The notes under the pieces are model-generated. The model was not told the origin of the DNA and searched no databases. It worked only from the letters and a program-made list of their open reading frames with translations. From Benincasa hispida (Eukaryota; Streptophyta; Magnoliopsida; Cucurbitales; Cucurbitaceae), in the NCBI RefSeq assembly GCF_009727055.1, contig NC_052354.1, positions 53,862,960-53,926,959 on the forward strand: a stretch of 64,000 nucleotides of DNA, written 5' to 3'. The first letter of the stretch is position 1. Each line of letters begins with the position of its first letter. Below, in pieces: positions 36,279 to 47,054 of the stretch. The translations under genes and the position numbers were made by a program.

Positions 36279-38020
36279 CAAAAATTTATTATTCATTGAA
36301 GAACAATACATTTTTTTAGTACAAAAACTGCGAGAAGGAAGATCAAATTTTTAATCCCAAAGGAAGTAGTGTATTTCAATTAACGCTAAGCAACATCCAA
36401 CCATTTTGGTGCAGACCACTCCAATCACACAATAAAAAAGACTACAATGTAATAAACTGTAGTTAGATAATTGGATGAACTAACAGATATGGGTGTACTG
36501 AAAATGCATCTGATTAGATTTTTTCTTTCTTGGTGAAATTAAAATTTAGTTCTATGAACTAATATCCAAAGTATTATCATACCAAGAAGTTTATTGCCCT
36601 AATTACTATTTTATGGTTTATAGTTTTGTTTGTAAACTATAATCAAAAGGCCTTGTATCATATGTTGGAATTAACACAACAAAAACTCAATGACGCTATA
36701 GTTAAAGCTCTAAATGATTTGCCAAACAATTGGTTTTTGTTGACCATCTTCCCCTAAAACAATGGTTTAGATCTTGTTTGATAACCCGTTGATTTTTAAT
36801 TTTTTAATTGCTTTCTCATCAATTTTCATCTTTTATAAATAACATTTTGAATTTTCAACTCCAAATTCTATTACAAAAAAAGTAAGTTTTAATAGCTATT
36901 TTTTTAGTTTTAAAATATTGGCTTAAATTTTGAAAACACTTTTAAGAAGTAGACAATAAAAAAAATAAGTGGAAGTAATGCTTTCGAATTTAATTCTCAA
37001 AAATTGAAAACCAAATAATTTATTAAATGATTTGTAAAGTTTAAAATTAAAATATCATATATACTTAAAAGAGCATGTTGGTGTCACTACTCCTAGACAA
37101 TTTCCATTGAGTTGAGTTGAACTTACTTTAGTTATTGACGTTCTTGTTTGATGATGAGTCTTTTTAGTTAATGTTTTTTTTTTTTTAGTTTATTTGTTTT
37201 CTTATCGATTTGTAGTAGAATGTTTCGATCTGTTATAGTCCTCTCGACTTTAAATAATCTTGTAGATGAATAAAGCTCCCTTTTAAGAAGGTATTCATAT
37301 TTGTAAGTATCCAACCTTTTCTCCATTCCCAAAAATCAAAGTGAAGAAAAAAATTTAACTAAGTAAAAAAATGGTAATAATTCTTAATAATAAAACATAA
37401 TTAGAGAACAAAATAATCAACAAGAAATGAAAGAAATTGAGGTACATTATCAAAACAATCTTAGATACATTAATTTCTTTTTTCTTTTTCATTTAAAAAA
37501 GTTTAGAATATGATGATGGACCAATGAAGCTCCAAGAAAAAGAACAAGAAGAGATAATCAATAAAGATACTATAATGTATGATATGAAAAACAAATTCCA
37601 TATCTTTTATAGTTTTCTTTTTGTTAGCATGAACTTACTGGGGCCATCCGACGTCGTTCTGTGTCAACAGGAATGATTTCAATTTTTTTTTCCTATAATC
37701 TTTTAAAGGTTATATTATAGATTTATATATATTTAAAGGTTAAATTTAATTAGTTGTTAAAATAAGCGTGGTAATTGACATGTACTATCTTGGTTAGAGG
37801 TTCATATCTCTATAGTCACGTCGTACACTAAAAAAAATGATAGAATTAATTTATGATAGTCAATCAATATAGAAAGGGGCACTTGCAAAAAAAGCAAAAC
37901 AAAGTACATTAATTAGTCTTATAGCCCACATGTTTGTTGTTGGCAAAAGTGGCAAAAACGAAGCCTAACCCACATATAAAAGATGCAAAATATCGCAAAT
38001 ACCCTCTCTATACTAATATA
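36279..38020. other. AT-rich spacer
   Basis: No gene, RNA or complete mobile element is recognised. Simple A/T-rich sequence predominates. Confidence 0.45.
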
Positions 38021-38305
38021 CACTTGACTGATATACTTGATAATAATGCACTTGATTGATAAACTACTGACAATTTTGTTAATTATTCACTTATTTTATA
38101 CTATTGATATACTTGATACACTTGATAATGATATATTTGACTAATATACTGGTAATAAACTTGATAATGATGCACTCTTTTATAATGTCGACAAACTTTA
38201 TTGATATACTATTGATACACTTAATTTATACTGTTGATAATAATGCACTCATATATAATACTAATGCACTTGATTGAGTTGATATACTTTATAACTATAC
38301 ACTTA
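38021..38305. repeat. Degenerate tandem array of TGATATACTTGATAATGATGCACT-like words
   Basis: The words GATATACTTGAT, GATAATGATGCACT, ACTTGATTGATA and ACTATTGATACACTT recur many times in shuffled, imperfect order across about 285 bases. It looks like an old minisatellite whose units have diverged and been partly deleted. No reading frame runs through it. Confidence 0.6.
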
Positions 38306-40844
38306 AATTTATAAAATAAAAATAGTAAAAATAAAATTTGGAACTTCTTCTTTGCATGCAATAGACCACTCCCTCCAATATCTCTCTTTCATGAACTAGA
38401 ACTTCTCCACATCATCTGTTATTGAGCACCACTCCGCCTCTTTCGTCAGTCGCCACATGTCCAATTGTCGATCGTCGATCACCGCTTTTCTCTCCCTCTA
38501 TCTTTCTCTCTCTCTATCAATTAAATTGTTTAGGAAAAATATGAAATAAAAAATAATTAGAAATTCATATCGGAAGTTTTTGCCATATTTGTCTATCTCC
38601 TCTATTCTTTGGTCATTATAGCTTAATCCCAAAAATTAAATATTAGTTTACAAAAACATTATTGTAACCTGCATTTTTAAGGGTTTTTTTTTTTTTTTTA
38701 AATATGCATTTTTCAGTTAAGAAATTGAAATTAACCGAACACTGATTTAAATCATATTAAAACTATTTTTTCTAAAAATATAATTGCTAACAGTTATATA
38801 ACCTTAATTAATATATATTTAAGTCCTTAATTGGAAAATGGTCAGAAATAACCCCTTTAAATTTTTACTTTTCAAAATTAGCACGTGTTTTGAAAATTCA
38901 TTCAATTAGTTTTTTTCGATCAATCTCGAATGAGATCAACCCGCTAGATTTAATTAAAAATTATTCTTTTTTTCCAACTTATCAATTGTCTTTTGGCCTT
39001 CTTGGTACAACCAGATTATACCAAAATTATATCAATTTTTCCAAATATATTATCTAATCTTCTCAAATCTTATATATTTTTAAATTTTCTCACAATTCTG
39101 TTATTCTAATGTACACAAATTTTCAAATCTTTAGTGCAATTTATAATTTCTAATTCAATTTACCTATTATCCAAATTAATTTTTTTAGATGGATCTTAAA
39201 TGATTTTTTAAATTTTGGAAAAGGTTCAATGTTGCAAAAAAAAAAAAAAAGAAAGAAAGAAAGAAATATATAAAATCTAGGTATTAATCTAGCACAGTAT
39301 ATTTGGACTTTTCAATGAATTTTTGGTAGATTAACAGTGAGATTCTGTATATTTCTCATATCTTACTTTTTTTTTTTTTTTTTTTAACAATATCTGATAT
39401 TTCTCAAACTTTTAAAATCACAAGTCCATCAGTTGAAAACTATTTGGATAATTTGAAAACATAAATTGGATTAAAGATTTGAAAAGTTAAGTAAATATTT
39501 GATACAATACTCCTCATTAATACTCCTCACTAATTTGTAGAAAATTTGAAGTTATATAAGATTTGGTACAAGATGTAGGAAGTTTAAATAATATTTAAAA
39601 AAATAACAGAATTGGGGAAGGTTAAATAATATTTGAAAAAAAAAAGAAGCTCGATATGTAATGACCGAGATTCACCCAAAATAATTGATAAATTAAAAAA
39701 AAAAAGGTAAATTTTTAACTAAATCTCAGTAGTCGATGTCATCTAAAATGGATCGAAAAAAACTATCCTAATAAATTTTAAAAAATGATAATAGTATTGA
39801 AAAGTAAAAACTTGAAGGGATTATTTACGATAATTCCCTCCCTAATGTCTAGTCCTTTAAAACTTCATATCTACTCATTAAAAAGTTTCAAGTTGATTTC
39901 TTATATTTCCATGTCAATCAATTATATATTTTGTTATTAATGGATGTTAAATGTGGTTGAGTTCACATATTATAACTTAAAAAGAATAAAGTAAGTCATC
40001 TAAAAAACAAAAAAAAAAAAAAAAAAAAAAAAAGCAAAAAACAAGAAAAAAGAAAGGGAAAAAGAAAAGGAAAAAGAAAAAGGAAAAGGAAAAGGAAAGT
40101 AAGTCATCTAAGATAAAATAATTTCCAAGTTTTTAACATCCACCGACAGAAAATAGATAATAAAAGTAATAAATAAAATAAAAACAAAATTAAGAAACTA
40201 GATTAAAAAGTTTTAAATAGTAGGAACTAAATTATAAAAAAATCACAAATACTAGAGACCTTTCTTAGTTCAACGTAATAGTGGTCAAGAGCATATATGT
40301 TTTATATAACTTAAAATATGCTCATTTTTTTTTTCCAAACTTTTTGGAGTATTTGGCTCCCCAACTTGAAGTTGAAGTGAGCTATAATAGCCCACTCTAT
40401 ATTTGAGACTCCAAATATAATAGTGATATTTATTACTATTCATAACATACAATTATCTACGGTATTACTATTTTAAATCTCTTTTTGTTACGATATTTAC
40501 TATTACCTACCACCATTTTTTTTTATAGTATTTACTATTTCCTCAGACTAAAATAGTCTACATCCCAAACTCGAACTATTATAATTCAAACTAAAATAGT
40601 TTGCACCCAAATAAAGACTATTATAACTCATAGACTATAATAACTATTAACCACACTAAACGTCCTCAATCATTTCATGAATATATTTTTTAGAAAAATG
40701 AATACCCCAACTATTGAGTATAAAAGTGGATATAGTTTTAATTCATTTAATAACAAAAAATATTAAAAGAAAAGTAAGATTGGAGATATGCATTATTCTG
40801 CCAAAACATAAACATATAATAATTCAAATTATGAAATTTAATTA
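38306..40844. other. AT-rich spacer with homopolymer and purine tracts
   Basis: No gene is supported. A purine-only tract of A and AG/GGAAAA words runs from about 40008 to 40098, and poly(T) or poly(A) runs occur near 38685, 39237 and 39369. A short less biased patch at 38430-38520 (GTCGATCGTCGATCACCG) has no recognisable function. Confidence 0.45.
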
Positions 40845-41067
40845 TATGAAATTTTAGTGGAAATTTGAAGTGAATTTCTCACGAATATGTGTGATTTTAA
40901 AATCTACCAAATGCCACTAATTATAGACAAAGTGGCAAGTAGGATATGATCTTACATGGACACCAAGGATGAATAACTACAATGCACACGAACAAAATGA
41001 AGATTAACACATGACTTTTAGGATACTAAGCAATGAGCATCTATTTATTTTTATAATATTTATAATA
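40845..41067 (-). repeat. Copia B 3' long terminal repeat (inner part)
   Basis: This is a direct copy of the LTR at 56173-56496. Ordered shared phrases include TTTAGTGGAAATTTGAAGTG, GTGATTTTAA, CTTACATGGA, GAATAACTACAA, AAGCAATGA and TTATAATATTTATAA. On the minus strand it starts TATTATAAATATT, a changed form of the TGTTATAAATATT start of the right copy. It follows directly on the polypurine tract TAAGGGGGAG. Its far end (below 40845) is diverged or lost. It marks the outer 3' limit of element B. Confidence 0.8.
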
Positions 41068-41229
41068 CTCCCCCTTAGATGCCCATATATATATATGAAA
41101 TATGTCTCGTTAAAACCTTACTAGGGAAAACCCTAATGAAGAAAAAAGAATACATATTTCATATAATATATACTCCTAAAAGAATACAATATATGTACTC
41201 TTAGTAATGATCCGACATTTCGAGTACTC
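41068..41229 (-). repeat. Copia B 3' untranslated tail and polypurine tract
   Basis: On the minus strand the sequence reads TTAGGGTTTTCCCTAGTAAG, then GGTTTTAACGAGAC, then the polypurine tract TAAGGGGGAG next to the LTR. This order after RNase H is typical of one plant copia lineage. The tail is separated from its RNase H (44106-44500) by the solo LTR at 41230-44095. Confidence 0.65.
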
Positions 41230-41731
41230 TGACAAAGGCCGTTACGACTAAATACACATTTAAAATCCATATATTTTGTTCAAAAAAATTCATTAAAACA
41301 ATAGGGATAGTTTTTCCAAAATAAACTTGAAAATGAATAAATAATAAATAAATAAAACTTTTATTCGGAGTCCCTAAAAAATAATCTTCATAAAGAAAAT
41401 ATTCAAAACGTTAAAATTTCTTGTCTCACATTAAATTCTAGTTTCAAAACATTCAAATCACAAAAATATAGACTGAGCAGAAGCAATTTCTCTTGTCCCC
41501 ATATGGTTCTATCACAGGTCCTGTCTGTCACTCGCGAACCTATTCCTGTCATTCCCTGAAAAACATAAAGATATAAAGGATGAATATAACAATACCCAGT
41601 AACTGATCCCATTACCGGGATCAGGCTGTGCATTCACATGCAGTGAATGCTTGTGGTTAGTAGAACTTTCATGGAGAAGCTGTTCCTAAATGGCTAATTA
41701 AGGGGATAACTCGACTCGCCTTAACTTGCAT

Positions 41732-42770
41732 GTCAAGTAGCCTAGTGGTACACCGTCAATCATAGGAAAAGAAACAAAATCGTGTACCTGTCGGTTCACA
41801 CATGTCTAGTGGCCTGAAGGCACACTGTCAATCATGGTAAAAGAAACACAAACATGTACTTGTCAGTTCACGCATGTTTAGTGGTCTGAAGGCACACCGT
41901 CAAACATAGAAAAAGTAACATGAACATGACCATGTCGATTCATGCATGTCTAGCGGCCTGAAGGCCCATCGTTAATCATGGGAAAAGAAACATAAATGTG
42001 TACTTGTGGGTTCACGCATGTCTAGTAGTCTGAAGGCACACCGCCAATCATGGGAAAAGAAACATAAACGTGTAACTGTCAGTTCATGCATGTCTAGTGA
42101 CCTGAAGGCACACCGTCAAACATGAAAAAAGTAACATGAACATGAACCTGTTGATTCATGCATGTCTAGCGGCCTGAAGGCACACCATCAATCATAGGAA
42201 AAGAAACATAAACATGTACTTGTCAGTTCACGCATGTCTAATGGCCTGAAGGCACACCGTCAAACATGGAAAAAGTAACATGAATATGAACCTGTCGATT
42301 CTTGCATGTCTAGCGGCCTAAAGGCACATCGTCAATCATGGGAAAAGAAACATAAATGTGTACCTGTCGATTCACGCATGTCTAGTGGCCTGAAGACACA
42401 TCGTCAAATATGGAAAAAGTAACATGAACATGAACCTGTCGATTCATGCATGTCTAGTAGTCTGAAGGCACACCGTCAATCATGGTAAAAGAAACATAAA
42501 CGTGTACTTGTCGGTTCACGCATGTCTAGTGGCATGAAGGCACACCGTCAAATATGGAAAAAGTAACATGAATATGAACTTGTCGATTCATGCATGTCTA
42601 GGGGCCTAAAGGAACAACGTCAATCATGGAAAAAGAAACATAAATGTGTACCTGTCGCTTCACGCATGTCTAGTGGCCTAAAGGCACACTGTCAAACATG
42701 GAAAAAGTAACATGAACATGAACCTGTCGATTCATGCATGTCTAGCGGTTTCAAGGCTCACCGTCAAACA
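41732..42770. repeat. 72-bp minisatellite, about 14 units, two alternating variants
   Basis: Units of 72 bases run head to tail, each with GCATGTCTAG, GGCCTGAAGGCACACCGTCA and AACATG-type words. Two variants alternate. Type A has TCAATCATGG ... GAAACATAAACGTGTAC; type B has TCAAACATGG ... GTAACATGAACATGAAC. Reading from the left, the order is A A B A A B A B A B A B A B, so most of the array is a 144-bp dimer. Short A/B patches at the left break the alternation. It lies inside the LTR at 41230-44095. There are no spacers of differing sequence, so it is not a CRISPR array. Confidence 0.92.
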
Positions 42771-42812
42771 TGAAATTGGACTCATCGGTCTCCTGTAAAT
42801 ATACATGCATCG

Positions 42813-42865
42813 AGATGAGATGGTATATCGCCCTTACTNAGATGAGATGGTATATCGCCCTTACT
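42813..42865. other. Ambiguous base flanked by a 26-bp duplication: likely gap-closure artefact
   Basis: The 26 bases at 42813-42838 (starting AGATGAGATGGTATATCGCC) occur again exactly at 42840-42865, with a single N at 42839 between them. An exact duplication meeting at one N is what remains when two contig ends that overlap are joined without merging. Confidence 0.8.
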
Positions 42866-44105
42866 AGTCTAATCATGCATCATATACAAATATTTCATGG
42901 GTAGTTTCACAGTTCATATCATGACATAACACGTAACCTCAGATATGCTCAACTCCAAAAAAAAAAACATACATATACAATAAGGTATTACAACTTCCAA
43001 GTCTAGCTTCTAGATCCCAATAAGTAACTTGATAAACCTAAATTAGGGTGCCTGACACGAAAACTCCAGTAATAGATTCACTTACCTCAAATTAAGTCCA
43101 GGACAATTATCTCAACTATCAATTCCAACAATTTACTTGAACTAAAACCAACAAAAGGATCGAAGATCGTAAATCTTGCCAGAAAACACGCCACTGATCT
43201 CAAAACTTTGAATAGTAAATGTTCAAAAACTCATTTCCCTTGTTGGACAGTGACCAGAAACGCTCTCAAACTTCAATCCAAAATATCAATTTCAATGACA
43301 ATGGCATCAGTGGCGGTGGCAACCATAGATAGGCAGCGGGTGTTACTGTTGGATGGCATAAATTGTTTAGGCTAGTGGCTGGTAGTGAGGGTCTTGCATG
43401 GGGAGAGTTTGCGAGAGTGAGAGAAAAGAAACTTTCTAGTTTTACAAAAAAACTAGAGCTTCAAACAACGATCCAACCATTCAAAATGAAACTCTATATA
43501 TCTCAAACAGACAGAACAAATTTGAGCACGGTCCAACGGTTCAAACTCCAAAATCGATAATTTTGTGGAAGTTGTCGTTGAAAAACCGAATTGCTTTTTT
43601 CCGGATTTTTTGCCTCTTTTCATTCTCATTTAATTAAAAAAAATCGATTTTTTTTATTTTTTTTTCAAATTTTGAAAAGATAAATAAAATATTTTATCAC
43701 AATATCTCCCAAATCTCCAAAGATTCTATTAAATTAATAAATCAATTAACTTTTGACATTATCTTAATTTAGGCTTCAAAAAACAAAATTAAATGGCATA
43801 AGTCAAATTGATACAAATTAAATCCTTTCAAATATTTAAATCAATTCAAAACCACATGAAATTAATTATCTCCTTAATTTTTTTTAAGTTGGCCCTAAAA
43901 TCCAAAATCAAAGGGAAGCAAAATTCAATATTTTCAAGATAATTAATTCGAATATCTAATCAATTAAATTCAATTTAACCAATAAAAGTTTTTCAATCAT
44001 TTCAATTTAATCGTAATTTTCTAAATGAAAGGAAAATTTAAACTCAATAATTTTAGATAATTAACTTAAATTTTCCTGAAATTCGGGATGTTACACTCTC
44101 CCTCA

Positions 44106-44500
44106 TTAAAACATCACTTGATCTTTTAGTTGCCACATTCCAATGTTGTTCACCAATTTTTCAAAAGTTGCGGTTGGTAATGCCTTTGTAAATAAGTCTG
44201 TCAGGTTATCCTTCGAACAAATTTGTTGTACGGTGATGTCATTATTTTTTTCAAAATCATGAGTGTAGAAAAGCGTCGATGAAATATACTTTGTTCTATC
44301 TCTTTCTATATATCCTCCTTTGATTTGGGCTTTACAAGCCATGTTGTCTTCGTATAATATTGTTGGAAGATTTTTATTAGAAGACAAGCCACATGTTTCA
44401 TGAATGTGCTGAGTTATTGATGTTCTATACACATTCTCAACTAGCCTTGTGAATTGCAAGAATTTTACTAATGCATCTGATTGCATGAATTTAAGAAATT
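44106..44500 (-). pseudogene. Copia B RNase H relic (3' end of pol)
   Basis: The minus strand encodes copia RNase H wording in two frames: near the start a phrase ILAIH.AS.ECVW in one frame, then HETCGLSSNKNLPTILYEDN, AQIKGGY, FYTHDFEKN and DLFTKALPTATFEKLV. In the family the YEDN aspartate and the D-N-L-x-D-L phrase belong to the RNase H active region. This lineage matches the gag and integrase at 53-56 kb rather than those at 45-47 kb, so it is assigned to element B. It is followed by ATGTTTTAATGAGGGAGAG and then LTR E. Confidence 0.75.
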
Positions 44501-44689
44501 TCACCAAGTGTTCCATATCAAACTAAAGTGAGGGCATGGGTCCAAAATGTCCGACGTAGAAGAGATTCATTAGCTTGTGTTGTTTCTATCAAATCACCAC
44601 TTGTATATATGGGCACCTGATTGACGGCGTCTGAAAAGCTCTGAAATAGCAGACGGCTGACTAGGGTGTGAAATTTAATGGGTATAACC
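44501..44689 (-). other. Filler sequence at the fusion of copia A and copia B
   Basis: Between the last recognisable codons of element A's reverse transcriptase (KAKLVAKGYT, near 44690) and the first of element B's RNase H (near 44480) lie about 190 bases that fit neither. An open frame (44518-44736, minus) reads through with AVNQVPIYTSGD, which I cannot place. It may be filler DNA captured during deletion repair. Confidence 0.45.
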
Positions 44690-44884
44690 CTTTGCCACAA
44701 GTTTAGCCTTGAAGGTTTGTACCTTCCCATCAGCACCCTGTTTTCTCTTGTAGATCCATTTGCAACCTATAGATTTTACCCATTAGGTTGATCTACAAGA
44801 TCCCAAACAAAATTGAAGTACATATACTTTATTGTGAGATCCATAGCTTTTACCTACTCATCTTTGTCAACATCCTTCATTGGT
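44690..44884 (-). pseudogene. Copia A reverse transcriptase, N-terminal stub
   Basis: The minus strand gives CKWIYKRK and KVQTFKAKLVAKGYT, the start of a copia reverse transcriptase; the family continues for several hundred residues including the YVDD catalytic site. Here a stop follows at once and the rest is absent. The stub continues from the integrase piece at 44885-45540. Confidence 0.75.
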
Positions 44885-45540
44885 TTATTTACTGCGGGGC
44901 TTATGCTCCCTTATGTGGTCTTCATCTAAAAATATAGCGTTTGTTGATACAAACACTTTCATTTCTTTAGGATCATAAAAGTAACCACCTTTTATTCCTC
45001 TAGAGTAGCCTACAAATAGGCACAATTTTGAATAAGGTTCTAGTTTCTTAGGATTTTCCTCAGGCACATGTGCTGGGCAACCCCAGATCCTGAAATAGCG
45101 TAAACTACCTTTATGACATTTCATAATTCCAAAGGTGTTCTAGTAACACTCTTGGATAGAACACAGTTCGAAATATATGTTGCAGTCTGTACTGCATAAC
45201 ACAAAAACAAGTAAGGCAAGGAAGCATAACTCATTATAGACCGAACCATGTCCAACAGGGTTCGATTTCTCCTTTCTGATACACCATTATACTTAGGTGT
45301 ATCAAGTGCTGAGAGTTGGGATACAATTCCATGTTCTATCAAATAATTTTGGAATGTAAGATCCAAAAACTCTCCACATCGATCAGATCGAAATATTTTA
45401 ATCATTTTATTTAATGCATTTTCAACTTTAGCTTTAAACTCTTTGAACTTTTCAAAGACTTCAAAGTTATGTTGCATTAAATAAACATACCCATATATTG
45501 AATAATCATTGTAAAAGTGATGAAATATTCAAACCCTCAT
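44885..45540 (-). pseudogene. Copia A integrase relic
   Basis: Two frames on the minus strand together cover the integrase core and the region after it: KIFRSDRCGEF with a catalytic aspartate, NGVSERRNRTLLDMVRS with the catalytic glutamate, then LRYFRIWGCPAHV and LCLFVGYSRGIKGGYFYDP. The family normally has a PxQNG phrase before the glutamate; here it reads PKYNG. A frame change at about 45121 splits the domain, and an ATG start there is not a real gene start. Confidence 0.85.
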
Positions 45541-46276
45541 CTTGCTCTAACATTCATAGGACTGTAGAGGTTTGAATGTACAAGCTCTAAGGGTTTTCTT
45601 GGCTTTATGACATTTTCCAGTAAAAGATCTTTTTGTCATTTTGCCTTCAAGGCATGACTCATATGCAGGTAAATAATTTTCTTGTAACTCGCTTAGAAGT
45701 CCATTCTTAACTAATCTCTTAATCCTATTGAGATTGGTGTGTCCTAATCTTAGGTGACAAAGATATGCATTTTCTTTAGGAGAAATTTTAAGTCTTCTAT
45801 TTTGAGTTACCGTAGTCTTAAACGTTTCATTGTTAAGGAGGACTTTAGTTGCTAATGGTCTTAGCACATACAAATTATCTTCAAGATTAGCACAACAAGT
45901 TAATACTTCATTCTTGTAGACAAACACTTTATTTACTTGAAAATTAAGAGAGTAATGTTGTTCAAGAAGACTTTTACAGAAATCAGGTTCCTTTTCAAGC
46001 CTGAAACCACATATAAATTATCTAATAAAATATAAGATTTATGTAAGCAGAGTTTAAGCCCTCCCACTACCATAGTTGAGACAATGTGTCTAGTTCCAAC
46101 ATGCATCGTCATCTCCCCAGCTTTTAGTTGCTGTCAGAAACTAATTCCCTGAAATGAAGAACAAACATAGTTAGTGGCACCTGAATCTATTATCCAAGCA
46201 GAATCATCATTCTCCACTAAACAAGTCTTCAATACGAGTAAATTTTATTTACCTTGTTTGGCTTTTTTCTTTTCTG
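45541..46276 (-). pseudogene. Copia A protease and gag-pre-integrase relic
   Basis: The protease motif WIIDSGATNYVCSS is visible on the minus strand near 46150-46205, with the expected catalytic DSG. The zinc-binding gag-pre-integrase domain follows, with HLRLGHTNLNRI and YESCLEGKMTKRSF; in the family the last part is CxxC, so one zinc-binding cysteine is a tyrosine here. The frame breaks several times between protease and this domain. Confidence 0.82.
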
Positions 46277-46962
46277 TCAAGTATTTAGGACAATTCCTCT
46301 TCCAATATCCCTCGTGGTTGTAATGAAAATAAATTTCCTTTGCAGCTTTGGCCTTCTTGCCTTTCTGGGCAGCGGCTGGTAGGTTAACTTTCTCCTTTCC
46401 ACCTTTCTTATTCTTCCCTTTTTGGTGTCAGAAGAAGAAGGCATAGACTTAGTTCCAGAGGACAATCCTCTATAGAACTTCTTTGAGACTGAGGTAACAT
46501 TTGTCTCTCCCTTTTGTTCCTTGTTCTTCATCAATGACTGAAAAGTCTGAAGCTCATTGAGCAATGTGGTCAGGTTGTAGTCAATTCTGTTCATAATAGC
46601 ATTGCAACAGAGTTGTAGGAAACTTTCAAGGAAAGATTCCAAAATGAAGTTAACCTGACTGGCTTCATCAATGACAGACCCATTCATCTCCGCCATGTTG
46701 AAGTGGACCATCATGTTGAGAACGTGTTCTCTAACAGATTTGTGCCTAAGTTATGCGGACGGTTATCATTCGTGTTGGGGACATGCTCGTATGTCTCTCA
46801 AACATTTCGAGTGGTATTTTGAGCAGGAATAGGAGGGAAATTCTCTATAGGAAAAACGCAGGTCATCGATGATTAGTATTGTGGTGATTATTTTTTCCAC
46901 GTTGTATAATTTTTTCCAGTAGGTTTGTCGGCAATGAGTAAGTTAAGTTTCGCAGAAGTCAT
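46277..46962 (-). pseudogene. Copia A gag relic
   Basis: Translation on the minus strand starts at the ATG at 46962-46960 with MTSAKLNLLIADKPTGKNYT and stops six codons later through a one-base change. After an internal deletion, gag resumes as MMVHFNMAEMNGSVIDEASQ and continues to 46277. The zinc knuckle is damaged: in another frame it reads FHYNHEGYWKRNCPKY, where the family has CxxC at its start. This gag type is, as I recall, common in melon and cucumber genomes. Confidence 0.85.
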
Positions 46963-47054
46963 AATTTTATTTTGCTGAAAGCATACAATTTATTTATATT
47001 ATTAATCTATGCAAGAACATTTAGCAAAATAATCTAATGCACCCTAAGTGACAT
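46963..47054 (-). repeat. Copia A leader, segment next to gag
   Basis: This short non-coding piece joins the gag ATG to the leader that resumes at 48559. The bases GACAT at 47050-47054 are repeated at 48554-48558 and mark the entry of solo LTR D. Confidence 0.7.

Larger units (their letters stand above)
41230..44095 (-). mobile_element. Solo LTR E, probably gypsy type, about 2.87 kb, with an internal minisatellite
   Basis: On the minus strand it starts TGTAACATCCCGAATTT, a well-known beginning of plant gypsy-type LTRs, and ends GGCCTTTGTCA, giving the TG...CA termini of an LTR. The flanks on the minus strand are GAGAG before and GAGTA after, only a partial 5-bp match, so the target duplication is imperfect. 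No gag or pol lies inside and no second LTR copy is nearby, so it is read as a solo LTR left by recombination. It sits between the RNase H of element B and B's 3' tail. The internal array is at 41732-42770; an N is at 42839. Confidence 0.6.

Noticed and set aside
41732..42770. CRISPR-like array
   Set aside because: Units are contiguous 72-bp tandem repeats without unique spacers, in a plant genome.
44518..44736. Host gene exon (AVNQVPIYTSGD frame)
   Set aside because: It begins inside the reverse transcriptase stub and crosses the fusion point; no family is recognised, so it is kept only as filler.
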